Below, in pieces: positions 10,680-22,409 of a DNA stretch of 64,000 nucleotides (the first letter of the stretch is position 1; the number at the start of each line of letters is the position of its first letter). This stretch comes from Diphasiastrum complanatum (taxonomy: Eukaryota; Streptophyta; Lycopodiopsida; Lycopodiales; Lycopodiaceae): NCBI GenBank assembly GCA_029204225.1, contig CM055111.1:16415019-16479018 (forward strand), given 5' to 3'. The notes beneath the pieces were generated by a model. It searched no databases, was not told the DNA's origin, and saw nothing but the letters and a program-made list of their open reading frames with translations. The translations under genes were made by a program, and so were the position numbers.

Positions 10680-11356
10680 TGCACACTTTTCTAATTTGTT
10701 CATGGCCTTTCCCAGCATTATGGCTTTCAAATCCTCCAAGCCCAAATCCATGCTCTTCAGTTGCAAGAGCAGTCGCAATAGACTTTCCGAAGGAAACCCA
10801 TCAGCTCTAAGCAGTTGGTCCTTGATAATCATTATTTTATTCCCACAAACCTCACCAACCTCACCACTTGTTGGATCATAAATTTGTTCCACGACAATCG
10901 CAATGGCTGAATAGCATACAAAGAATACTAATAAGCTAATTTAGAACATGGCTGCTTATATCGAGGATGGCCACCTTGTTGAACAAGAAGCTGCATGATA
11001 CATGAATGACTTACAGTTTGCAAGACGATAATCAATCAAATATTAGAAAGCCCTAAAACAAGCAGAGGACTGAGACTGAACATAATGGTAGCGCAATGAA
11101 ACAATTATTACTTTCAACAAAATGAATATTATAAGTATTGACAGTAGTGGCCAAAAAACAAAACCCGATCGATCTCTTGTGTTGTTGCTTTGATTACGCT
11201 TGCCTAATCCAAGAATAATCTTGTGCCACTACTGCTGCTTCTCTACCAGCTCCTTCTTTTCAACAAAATGTTGTGCTGGAACAGTATAAGACCTCTGTGA
11301 GTAAAAGAGTAAATGAAGTATGAATAATATTATTAAGTGGCAATGAGAGCACTCGA
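10680..11356 (-). pseudogene. TFIIS-N/MED26-like gene, copy 2, 5' half
   Basis: This is the displaced 5' half of the right palindrome arm. The minus-strand frame from 10892 matches copy 1 almost residue for residue (EQIYDPTSGEVGEV, then ADGFPSESLLRLLLQ, then MDLGLEDLKAIMLGKAMNKL) until the LTR insertion at 10680. Upstream noncoding sequence also matches 4497-4980, including the QQQ-encoding CAG run and an ATT-rich segment. The arm ends near 11356, opposite 4497. Confidence 0.65.
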
Positions 11357-11432
11357 GCTCTAAATTAGCAGCAGATAATATTCTGGATGTAGCTGCAATA
11401 ATGTACAATCAAACATTTGGATTTCATAATAT

Positions 11433-11965
11433 TGTTGGTGCACAATGACGGGTGCTTGAGCACCAAGTGCATGACGGGAGTCAGGCACCCAATCATCTTT
11501 GTGCACCTGTAGCAATTCCAGCCATAACTAGGCAATGTATGAAGTTGAAGTAGATCATCTTGGCATGAAAGGAGAGTTAGTTAGTCGTGTTGATACGTAG
11601 GAAAGGCTAAAGTTTTTGGAATCTTTGTGTGTGATACTAACAAGAATATATGTACATATCATGTGAATGGAAAGACATGTTTTTTGTGATCCTATGATTA
11701 TTGTCGTGTTCTTGATTATTGATTGAGCATTGTTTAATGCTGAAGTTCTGATTTCTTTGATTGTGATCAAGCGATAGATAGATTCCACTTTGATTTACTG
11801 AGATTTTGCTTTCAATGGTTGTGGGCCCACTCTCGTGAAAGGACGAAGGGATCATTCCAGCCACTTGCATTCAAGACATTATCATTTTCAATTATTTCAA
11901 TAATTGTCATCGTTCTTTATCCTAGTTGGTCTATCTCAGTGGGCTTGCACTTAGACGTGCCAACA
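11433..11965 (+). mobile_element. LTR (533 bp) of the palindrome-rich derivative, copy B
   Basis: The segment starts TGTTGGTGC and ends GCCAACA. After a three-base GAG spacer comes TGGTATCAGAGCC (11969-11981), a near-perfect initiator-Met tRNA primer site. This defines a plus-strand 5' LTR. No matching 3' LTR or target-site duplication was found, so the element is 3' truncated. Confidence 0.7.
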
Positions 11966-13270
11966 GAGTGGTATCAGAGCCACTGCTCCATCAATGGTAT
12001 CAAAGAGACACATTTTAACAGAGTGATATCAGAGCAGGTTTTGGATTTACTAGAATCTAGAGCATGATGACATTGGTTTTGGGACTGTGACCTAAAAAAG
12101 AGTAACATTTCTTGGTCTTTTTTAGATTACCTATTTCTAGGCCAAAATCATGATTGTTTTTTAGTTAATCTCTGAATTATACCTAAAAAAAGTTTTTAAA
12201 AAAAACATATTTTTAGTAGAATATTACAAGTTTTTATAGTCATTATAAACTTTTTTTTTAAATTTTATAAAAGCATCATGATAAAAAATAAACAACATTT
12301 CAAGTGATTTTTGAGAATCTAAATCTCATAAAAATACGAAATGGCTCAAATTATGTTTACATATTATTATTTCAAAGTACATTTTTTAAGAAATTTTCAT
12401 TCATGTCTCTCACTTCAGAACTTGACATATTCTGAACATCTAATTTTGAACTGATGTAGTGGAGGACCCGTCTTCTTATTAGAGCCGGTTGATATATCTT
12501 GTTCGGAATCAGCGTGCAATATTGACAACAAACTTTGTAATTCAAATTTCAAGCACTTTCTCTTGCTATGTTGAACATAGCAACATAAACTTTGGCTATG
12601 CTGAGCATAGCAAGAGAAACTTCGGTCACACTGAGCATAGCAACAAAAACTTTGGCTATGCTGATCTAGGCAAGAGAAACTTTAGCTATGTTGAGCATAG
12701 CAAAAGAACGGACATTGAAGTTTGATTTCGCTATGCTCATCACAAGAATGATCATGGGCCTTCATTGCTTTTGGCAGCAACTTTGTCAACAAAGCGTAGC
12801 TATGTTCAACATTTTTTGTGATGATCACCAAAATGTTGAATATAGGACCATTTTGTCGATGAAGTTGCCAATAAAGCGTAGGACTCAACGAAGGTGCATT
12901 TTGAGTCCTATGCTCAGCATAGTCTCAAAATGGGCCTTCGTTGTTTTTGTCGATAGAGTAAGTCGATCTTCCATAATGTGGACGTTTCTAAACAAACTTA
13001 TTGGCAAATCTTAACAATTCTCGATCCCTTAGATTGGCTATGCGAGTACCTTTTTTCTTAAATTGCTATGCCGAGCATAGTAATGTTTTGTTTGCTATGC
13101 GTGGCATAGTTGAATCTTTTTGCTATGTAAAATAAAGATTCTATGTAAAGAAAAAGATTCATCAATGCTAAGCATAGGTGAAAACTTTTTGCAGAGCTCA
13201 GAGTTATGCTTCTCTCTCTCTCTTACACAGGCTCGCTACATGTTCTTGTTTGTTTGCTGAATTTCTTATC
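11966..13270 (+). mobile_element. Internal region of palindrome-rich derivative, copy B
   Basis: This is noncoding sequence directly repeated from 1179-2480. It carries the same ordered palindromes (near 12564, 12594, 12625, 12654, 12685, 12729, 12907, 13067, 13096 and 13165). Short ORFs are not conserved as proteins between the copies, which argues against coding function. The region after 13270 diverges from copy A. Confidence 0.65.
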
Positions 13271-13559
13271 ATTTTGTTTGATATATAGAAAGCCTTACAT
13301 TATGGCCAATGGCTTCACCAATTGCTGCTGAATGCAAAGGAATTAGGGCTTGAGAGTCCAAAGCTGGGGAAACGAAATGCATCACTCTCTACCTTGATAA
13401 GATGGTCGCTCTGGACCTGTCCGTAAAAGGAGCTGGAAAAAACAATAAACTTATGTTTTTTCATATTTGTAAATTATAACAAAATGAAACTTTTTTAATT
13501 TTTTATTGATTTTTACAAATTTGGCATTCAATATTTTGGCAAACAATTTTCAACTTTTT

Positions 13560-13960
13560 GAAAAAAATGAGTGTCTAGGTCATTTCTCATTTTTTTGGTC
13601 ATTGTCTTCTAGGATATAAAAGGAACCTAATACGTTCTTGTTTTCAAGGCTAGTTTATCTTCTATTTGTGTTCAATCTCTATTCATCAATCATAATGGAA
13701 GGTTCAACCTCTGAGATCCGCTTGATTAACAAGTTTAACGGAAATGATTTCCATATGTGAAAATTCAAGATGAGGATGATCTTGATTGAGAAGGAGCTAT
13801 GAGAATGACACTCAGATTGCTCATGTCTCAACCAGTACCACCTCCAAAGAAGCGTGGTATATCTTAAGAAGTATCTACAAGACTTCAGATGTCATGTAAA
13901 AGCCACAAAATTTCAATATAAAATGGCTGAAAATAGCCAATAGTTAGGAGTCCCAGTTCG
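13560..13960 (+). pseudogene. Copia leader and gag N-terminus, degenerate
   Basis: A TATA-like GATATAAAAGG (near 13612) precedes an ATG at 13695 whose product begins MEGSTSEIRLINKFNGNDF, the usual start of copia Gag (K-F-N/D-G-x-N-F/Y). A stop follows where Trp is expected, and the ENDTQIAHV…SKEAWYILRSIY helix continues after a frameshift. It is a dead fragment of about 250 bases. Confidence 0.55.
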
Positions 13961-13979
13961 CTCTATTAGAGTTTGCATC

Positions 13980-14105
13980 TTATTCATAGTGTAGATGTTG
14001 GTTTTTCTACATTGGCAAAATTGGTGAGCTGCTTGTCTATCTAACCAAAGATCAAATGGAACATTTTGGATCTTAATGATCTGAAATTATTTACAGACTC
14101 CACAA
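13980..14105 (+). mobile_element. Copia LTR end fragment
   Basis: This segment matches the LTR end at about 8690-8825 (GATGTTGGTTTTTCTACATT, then AACCAAAGATCA and ATCTTAATGATCTGAAAT). It is a diverged remnant without an adjacent primer site. Confidence 0.5.
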
Positions 14106-14289
14106 CCATAGGTGTTTCTATTTTTGTCAATCCGCTCTATACAAAAGTGTCGTCCATGTGTCCATAATGAATTGTATTTTTTTACTAACAAATATGTGTT
14201 TCAGATATAACAAATAGTAGAACAAATAGCTTAACATGTGAATGATGTACATAGCTTACATGAAAATCACACCCGCTTGCAAATTCTTA

Positions 14290-15345
14290 CTCTCTCTTTG
14301 TTACTTCCTCCTTGTTTGCCGAGGCTTCTATAAGGGAATCACGTAGCCAATCAAACATCATATCCTTGGGTAGAAGGGCAAGGTCAAGTGGGTATGGTTG
14401 TCTTCTATCCCCTCTCCTGAAAGTGGCTCGAGCCGTTTGTGTAGAGCTTTGGACTCTTCATATCTCATAATACACTTTTGCAATTCTTCACTATTAAGAA
14501 TGCAAAACTTATTCGCCTTCTCTCTTAAGGACACACTCATTCTCTTGATTGCTCCTTTTCCCCTAGGTACATCACCAACAACACACTCATCATCCTTATT
14601 ATCCCAAATAGGAGGAATAGAAGGATCGCTATGAGCAAGGAACTTCCTCCTGCATATCTCTCCATCTACATTGCAAGCAACGGCTCTCAACCAGCTCCAT
14701 GTTAGCAAGGCCACCATTGTAGCAGCAGAAGCATGGAAGGAGAAGGAAGAAACATTTGAAGCAAACCCAAATCTCCACCTTGGAAATAACCTAGTGCTGC
14801 TGAGAATGTCAGAAGGATGTATGACTATGGAAGACAATATTTTAAACCGCCTGTGTGCAATCGAGTTAGAAACACAAGGGGGTGAAGCTCTCACAATTTC
14901 ATATGCTCAGTTTGCCACCACGTTTGAAAGCTTCAAGGTTGTTTTTCATGAAGAAGTGATGCCACTTTCAGTGGATAAGTAGCTTCATGTAGATGCTAAA
15001 AATCAATGTAATTCATAGTCCATGTATATCCACATAGACCACACACAATGGTGTGTGAAGATGTAAGTCTACATGTAGGTGAAAGGTGGTTTAATCACAG
15101 TCCATGTACAGCTGTGTAGACCACACACAAATGGTGTGTGAAGACATGTAGTCTACATTTAGGTGATAGTAGATCTCATAAAAGAAATAGATGTTTTGCT
15201 TGTGGGAGGAATTCTTGGACACCAAAACACAGGTGTGTTTGTTGACATCAGCAGTCTGCCTCCCCCTCCATTTCCTATGTGGCGATCCTAGGCACTTCTT
15301 TCTTGGCATGTAGGCGCTCCTCCTTTTCCTATAGACTAAATCTAG
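14290..15345 (+). mobile_element. Second copy of the 7138-type element: interior plus 3' LTR fragment
   Basis: 14640-15110 repeats 7660-8130, including the unrecognised ORF (14671-14982) and the paired CACACACAATGG-containing repeats. 15220-15345 repeats the start of the 7138 LTR (GTTTGTTGACATCAGCAGTC). The order, interior then LTR, fits a 3' LTR cut at about 15345. At 14650-14330 on the minus strand lies the KFLAHSDPSIPP…NKDDECVVGDVPRGKGAI fragment related to the DUF4218 tail at 2600-2900, so this family has picked up a CACTA piece. Confidence 0.5.
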
Positions 15346-15429
15346 AAAATGATATAGGAATCATATATATGCATTTTATTAGTGAGAAAAGAAATTGGGT
15401 GACTTATAAGACACCTTCACATTCAATAG

Positions 15430-16331
15430 TCTAAATTTTTCTGAAATTTATTGAATATTTATACGTAAGAGAGTTTATTTCTTGTATTAAGCTTTGGTCT
15501 AAGGTAAAGTCTCAGAATGAGAAACCTAGAAGGACCTTTGATTTTAGAAATCGTTTGTATGCAGATTTTGCATCATAGATAAGCAAAACGATTGAATAAC
15601 AGAAAGGCCAACTTTGCGATTCAAAATCTAATTGAAAAAGATTCAACAAGTTGAACTTTATGTTTCATCCATCTCTTAGCAGCTTCATTGTCTCTTATTA
15701 GCAAATAGTATCAAATATGATCACAGCTCATATATTGTGTTTTGTTTTGTTTGGTTTTTATTTGAGCTAGGCAATTCTAGTTATTATGGTTTTTGCAACA
15801 AATATAATTCATGAATAAGTTTTCATCAATAACACCTAATCTTTATCCAAATATAGTTTTGTGATTGTGTTTTCTTTTGCGGGACATATAGAAATTGTGT
15901 TCCATATTGGATGAAGAAATGGTCGAATTTTCAGATATGTGTCCTGAAGACTACTTTGAAATTGCAAATACTGGGAAATAGAGATACTGAAATTTGGATC
16001 GTGAATGCTATGAATAGTGATCATGAATATTGTAAATATTGTGAACATTGTGAATACTAATGTGAAATTGCAAATATAGAGAAACAAATATTATGAGATA
16101 CTAATCGTGAATAATGAGAAATCTGTTAATAGTGATCTTGAATACTGGTCTTCAATATTCTTAAATAAAAAATACTCTACAACATAATTGTGATTATTAT
16201 GGACGTTTCTAAAAACAAATTAAGAATGTTAAAATGTGATTATTTAAAATAAAAATTGTGCTTGCTATTCTTAATCACTTGTGGTAAAATTTTGGTTACA
16301 ACAAACAAATATCCAAATTTTGGAAGTACAA
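15430..16331. repeat. Right arm of outer inverted repeat
   Basis: This is the reverse complement of 1-920 along its length, with divergence. It is AT-rich with runs of AATATTGTGAATA-like short repeats and no supported gene. Confidence 0.75.
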
Positions 16332-18785
16332 AATAATTTCTCACACCAATATCTAGAATACCTTTTTCAAATCCTAAAATTTTAGGATTCATGCTATGAT
16401 GACATGGCAAGGCCTTTGTGGTACAATATCACATCATTCTTGTTACATTTCTACCCTCTATCTTCACTGACAAACATATCTACCTTGTTACCAAGTATTG
16501 CTCTAGTTATAACATCAACATTTTGATAACAACATGACAAGAACTGGAAATGCTTCATGGTGATCTGCCAGAGAAACAATAACCAGCTTGTAAAATAGAA
16601 AAAGTGCAGTTCTTATTTGAGCAACTACAAATAATTTTCTAGCAACAAAATCTAAACTATGCAAAACAAATCTAAAAGAAGCAGATTTGTTCAAAGTAAA
16701 AATTAAAGCTACAGAAAGTACAACAAACATGCATAGATCTACAAAAAAATTTGAATCTACCAAACTAATTGAGATTTGATGCAAGGGTTGGATCTACTAC
16801 AAATGTATTGGAGAATTGGCAATCAGAATAGCCTTTAGAATAGACACTACTATACTTAATCCAGTAGATCCGTCTATTCCGACAGCCATTCCAGCCCATG
16901 TATACCTTTTTCCATTCACCCCTGTAAATTTGGTGTCTCCTATGCTTTGATCAAAACCGACAAAAGAAAACGAGGAGTCTAACTTGCAAAACCAGAGATT
17001 TAATCACAATGTTCCAAATACTATAGTGCGAGATGGAGACTAATAAGAGAGAGATTACATGACATCCAACACTCACCAAAGCTCCATCTTCCATCTTACA
17101 TCTTTTCTTTTGTCACCTACACAAACATGCCAACACAATGGGATTAGTTGGAATCCAATGAAAAACAAAAGAAGAGTTTTAGTGTTCTTGAGAGCACCAT
17201 TTCTTACTATTTGATTTTACAAGGAGGAAAGCTAAAGAAGCACAATCAAGAGGAGCAAGAGCATTAGGACAAAGGAAGAAGTGCAAAAGCAAGAGCAAGA
17301 GCAATAATCAAGAGTGAGGGAGAGGAGGGATTAAACAACCAAAGGAGTAGAGAAAGGCAGATACGTCCCTGGATACCATCACCAACTCCATTTCCATTTA
17401 CAAAAAGGCCACGAGAAGGGACAAAGATTTCAAAATTTGTGAGCATATGTCTGAGCGTCGATATAACCCACAATATAGCTTTAGTATTCCGAGTTCTGTT
17501 CCAAGGTCTATTCTTAGGCCCTCACTAAGTGTTGAAATCCCACATATCCCTAAGTTTCCCTTTGATATCCCACATCTTGCAATGTATGTCAGCTTTTGAA
17601 AATCCATGCCTTCAAAAACCCTCAACTCAAAAATGTTGCATTCTAAAATCATACAACTATGAAAGATTGCCGGTTATTATAGTCCCTAGCCTTGCTAAAG
17701 AACATGTACAGTGCATTAAATGAAACTACGTTTTATCTAATAAACTATATTCATCATAATAAAAGAATTTAAAAGTATTCAAACATCGATGTTGGCATCC
17801 AACTACTTTTCTTGGGCATCAACCTAGCTCGCTCCAGCAATAAGTTCATGGTACAATGTGCTTTAAGGTTAGAAATTAGCCATGTATCAATAGGTATACA
17901 AATATAGCTTATATAAAAAACTGTGCAAAAAGCTCGAGAACCTACAAGGTAGAACTTCCAAACAATTTCTAAAGACATGCATCCTATATATTCACAAGCC
18001 AACAATTTAAAATCCTACATATATTTGAGTAAACATACAATTTTCTACAAAATCAAAATAGTCAGTTTTCATAGTCTCAAATTTTTTAAGGGTTATTTCG
18101 AGTTCCTCAGTAAATGTTGAAATCAAATTGGATGAATACAAGATGTGGGAATGCCCTAAAGTGTGTGAATGATCTCCTAAGCAAGCTTATGCACTTGTTG
18201 ATGGATGCTAGATTGAATTCCAGGATCTAGATAAAAAACTACGGCATAGAGGCAAAGATAGATGCATATGTTGATAACCAAAGTACATACACTTTTAAGA
18301 TAGTGATCCATGAAGAAACTAATTGAGATTAAGCTCCTCTCTTTGGGTAGAGAGATAATAGAGCTAATTTGAATTCGGGTGGAGAGAGAATTTAAAACAA
18401 GCAAATCTCACAATACTCAAATTTGACTAAAAAACTCAACATATATTATGATTCCAAAGATAAGTACATATGAAACTCGTGGATATTATTCCCTGCATGC
18501 TATTGACTTGATCACTCATCAAATTACATTAGCACAAGTGTCACAATCCTATCTACAAGCCTACATATCTCGAGATTGCATCACAAATGACTTTTGGCTC
18601 AATAGTGGCATTACATGTGGATTTGACCAATTTGCCATCTATGCCAATTTTTGGCCCTATCACAAATCTACACAAAGATGCTTGACATAAAGACTTAGGA
18701 AACCCCTAAAGCTATGATATAACTTTTTATGATTTTCACACTCCTAAAAAGATATCTGATCTAAAAAAGCATTGATCTTGGAATC
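16332..18785. other. Unassigned AT-rich region
   Basis: I cannot support a gene here. A minus-strand segment at about 17000-16800 reads FVGFDQSIGDTKFTGVNGK and onward without a stop for about 50 codons, but I do not recognise it. Two similar stretches, CTCACTAAGTGTTGAAAT (17520) and CTCAGTAAATGTTGAAAT (18107), point to an internal duplication. The remainder shows no coding pattern. Confidence 0.5.
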
Positions 18786-18789
18786 ATTA

Positions 18790-20012
18790 CAAGATTGGAT
18801 CTATGTTTGATAAAGGAATCTTGAGTAGAGGCTTGGTGAGTAGATCGGCAATACAAGATGATGAGTCAATATGCTCCAAATGGATCTCTCCTCCAATAGG
18901 CTTCTCTCTCACAAAGTGGTGTCCCACTTCTACATGCTTGCTTCTTGCATGAAAAATTGGAGTGCTTGGGCCGAGATATTATCACAATATAGCAGTGGTA
19001 GCTCCTCATCTTTAATGCACTTTAGCTCCAATAGAATCCTCTTGATCCAAAGCACTTCTTTTGTTGATGTAGTGAGTGCTTTATACTTGGCCTCACAAGA
19101 AGAATGAGAGATAGTCTAATTTAAACACCTTCCACTTGAAATAAGTAGTAAGAGATATAAGAATCCTTATTGTCACCACTGTTTGCCACGAGTGCAAAGG
19201 TCTCCTCATAATCAATTCCAGGGATTTGAGCAAATCCCTTGGCACATAATCTTGCCTTATACTTGTTGATAGTGCCATCTTGATTATACTTGATTCAAAA
19301 TACCCACTTGGATCCAATGATGTGCTTGTTGGATGGAGGTTCCACAAGCTCCCAAGTGTTGTTGATGATCAAGGTTTCATACTCTTGCTTCATGGCATCA
19401 TACCAGTCCTTGGTATTGAGTGCCTCTTCAACATCCTTTGGCTCTTCATGAGAGATGAAATATGCAAATCAAGCTCCACTCGCTTGCCTTTGTCATAAAA
19501 AAAAAGCCTCTTAGGCTCGGATCTCTCTCTAGATGTCCTCCTAGGTGTGTAAACCTGAGGAGACTCCTCCTCAAATCTCGACCCCAACAACTCTTGATGG
19601 TATTCAATAGGCATGATAGTTGATGGATCTTGAGGTGACTTGATCTCGGCCCCTTCAAATGATGGATGTTGATCTTCATGGAATATAACATCTCTACGTA
19701 CAATCACTTGAGAAGTAGAGAGCACAAAGACTCTAGAAGCCTTTTTGGTGGATGAATCTCCAACCATGATCCCTTTGCTAGAGCATGGATCATCCTCCTT
19801 CTTTGTTTCCAAGGGAATATGAGCAAAGCAATTAGTGCCAAATACTCTAAGGTGACCAACCTTAGGCTTTTTTATGAATAAGACCTCATATGGTGTCCTT
19901 CCTCCAATATCAAGATGTGGGAGCCTATTGCAAAGATAATTTGCACAATTTATAGCTTCTCCTCAAAAGTCTATAGGCGAAGATGCTTCAATCCTTATGG
20001 CTTTTGACATTC
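18790..20012 (-). pseudogene. pol: Ty1/copia pol remnant (integrase end, RT, RNase H)
   Basis: Read on the minus strand from 20012: an integrase C-terminal region (AINCANYLCNRLPHLDIGGR, then TPYEVLF), a GAG-pol linker with SRVFVLSTSQVIVRRDVIFHE, an RT N-terminus ([20 protein letters not shown], then ETFALVA), and a C-terminal RNase H (CEAKYKALTTSTKEVLWIKR, YCDN, then ADLLTKPL). The RT palm with its YVDD box is missing, and several frameshifts and stops interrupt the frame. It is an internally deleted copia copy in the orientation opposite to the neighbour at 20273. Confidence 0.8.
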
Positions 20013-20272
20013 ACATAAGGATCTATTCTTAACTGATAGTTTGATTGCTCTATTTCATGCATCTCCTTGTCTTTTGTTGTCTTGATTGCTAGAATGAAAT
20101 CTGTTCTGTGATGTGTAGTCGCTTATCTAGGTTCACGTGAGCTTTCGCACAAAAGAAAATTCAAAGAAACTAAATCATTTGCGACAATGAATCGAAACCG
20201 TTTGTGACATGTTATTAAAGCCTACAGGATATCACTACTGATATCTAGTAGTGATTTTCTAGACAACACGTT
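20013..20272. other. Leader-like sequence before copia gag
   Basis: This short region has no ORF. It includes the near-palindrome GATATCACTACTGATATC just before the gag ATG at 20273. It may be the 5' leader of that element; no LTR or primer site is identifiable. Confidence 0.35.
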
Positions 20273-22031
20273 ATGGCTACAATGATCCAGACAAGAGTGG
20301 CAATCAGTCTTGATGGGGCAAATTACAGGATATGGGAATTCAAAATCAAAACACTTCTAAAGGGAGAAGGCATCTGGTCGGTGACTAAACTCTCAGAGGT
20401 GCAACCTCCAGAGGGAGACTCGAGGAGAGCTGAATGGATCAGAAAGGATGAGCCTGCAATGGCGATCATTGTTTTGTCCATCAACGAAGATCTACTCATG
20501 CAGATTGAAGACTGCAAAAGCAGCCATGCAGCATGGGAAAGATTAAAACAGAAGTACGAAGTGAGGACTACAGCTTTAGTGATGCATCTTCACAATCAGC
20601 TACAATCCATACGATGGGATGGCAACCAGTTGGATCAGCATGTTGAGAATATCATAACGATCTTCGCTCAACTCGTTGCATCAGGACAGGAGCACCAGGT
20701 CCCAACACCACAACATCTGATGTACTTCATGAAATCTCTACCTATGTCCTATCAGCCATTGAGAATGCTCATACTAAGTCTACCAGATTATTAAATTTGA
20801 CAAAGCAATCAGTCTTGTTGCTGATGAGAGATTGGCGAGGGACGAAGGAGAAGGAAGCAGTGATCAAGAGAAGGCCCTCTTCACCAAAGGAAGGAAGAAA
20901 AATAAGAACAAATCCAGACCAACAAGACAAAATCCTAGAATCAGCAGTCTTCTTCCTATGATCACGGCCACACACCAGGCCATACGACCAACAAATGCTG
21001 GTTCAATCCAGTAATACCTTGCATGCATTGCAAGAAAAAGGGGCACTCTGCATACGATTGTAGATTCAACCCAATAAGAAAGAACAAGACTGCAAGAAAA
21101 TGTTGTAGAGTCATCCAAGGATGCAGATAGAGGTTATGAAGCCTTCACAATATTTGATGAAGCTTCAACGAGCTACACTGAACAGGAAGATCTTGATCAA
21201 CTTCAGAGAACTCAAAAAAAATAGAGCATTGATTCTAGGTGATGGGAGAAGACACGATGTCAAAGGCATTGGGACTCTACAACTGTGAACAATGTCAGGT
21301 CAAGTAGAGCTGCCAGGAGCACTCTACGTGTCTTCACTAAGAAAAAATCTGCTATCAGTCTCCAAGATAGCAGATCTTGGTATTCGAGTTTTGTTCGATG
21401 GCAATACATGTCGCATGATAAAAAGAAAATACAAACAAATTGCTGACGGTTGGATGCAGAGAAGGAAATCTCTACCAAGCCAAGATAATCAGCAACTCTG
21501 ATAATATATTAAATTATCAGAGAATGAAGATCAGCTCTGGCACAAAAGAATGTATCATTTGAACATGAGGAGCCTGTATGAAATGTGTAAGAAGGACATA
21601 GTCATAGGTCTAATGATATCAAGATCCGATACTGAGTTTTGCAAAGCCTGTCAAAAAGGCAAACAACATCGGAATCCATTCACACGAGGGAAGAAGAGCC
21701 AAGGAAGTTCTTGAGCTCGTCCACTCAGATGTCTGTTGGACTGATGAAAATGGATACGCTCTCGAGATCGAGGTATTTCCTATCATTCATAGATGACTAC
21801 AGCTAAATGACTACGATCTACTACCTAAAGAATAAATCTAAAGTGCTTGATTCCTTCAAGAAGTTTGTGGCATTTGCAGAGCGACACACCTCAAAGAAGA
21901 TTCAAATTATCAGATCTGACAATGGAGGTGAGTACAAGAGTAAAGAATTTCCAAGATTCTACCAAGAACAAGGGATCGAGCATCAGTTCACTCCAGCGTC
22001 AAATGAGCATGGAAAAGTGAGCACGATGTAG
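20273..22031 (+). pseudogene. gag-pol: Ty1/copia gag to integrase fragment, frameshifted
   Basis: 20273-20794 is an open gag: MATMIQTRVAISLDGANYR, then the WKIK-like IWEFKIKTLL motif and the UBN2 capsid helices (SHAAWERLKQKYE, MHLHNQLQSI). After a frameshift come a first knuckle remnant (GHT…KCWFNP) and an intact CCHC box at 21020-21061 (CMHCKKKGHSAYDC). Next are a degraded protease, a pre-integrase HHCC module (LWHKRMYHLN…CKACQKGK, about 21530-21660), and part of the integrase core with RSDNGGEY (21915). It breaks off at about 22025 before the catalytic Glu, and RT and RNase H are absent. Confidence 0.8.
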
Positions 22032-22404
22032 GATAATCCAAGTGTGAGTGAGGCTTGATAAACGTTTTTTTAGTACATATGACTCTTATGTGATGCAATA
22101 TCGTACAATAATACCAAACTGGTAAAAAAAGAAATTTATGTCAACATGGACACACTCATAAAAGATGATAAATACCTATCATACACAATATCTACTAGAT
22201 TGGTTTCTTGCCATACTATTGCAATACAATTCTATTTGTAGCATTCAGATAAGAAAATAGAACAAACATTTTCTATCATTGTGAATATGTATGAATATAC
22301 CAAAATACTACCAGAATGGTAAATAAAAAAATTATTGTGAACATGGACACATAAGAAAAAGATGACATATTCCTCATATAGAATGATATATTTCTTTCCA
22401 CACT
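22032..22404. repeat. Insertion-site repeat, left part
   Basis: This AT-rich sequence consists of diverged units containing TGCCA(T/C)ACTATT and ATTCAGATAAGAAAATAGAAC. The units continue after the nested retroelements at 32751-33020, so this is the pre-insertion target. No gene is seen. Confidence 0.6.
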
Positions 22405-22409
22405 GTTGC

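Noticed and set aside
16800-17000. A possible organellar or conserved gene fragment on the minus strand
   Set aside because: About 50 open codons, but no family could be matched and there is no flanking support.
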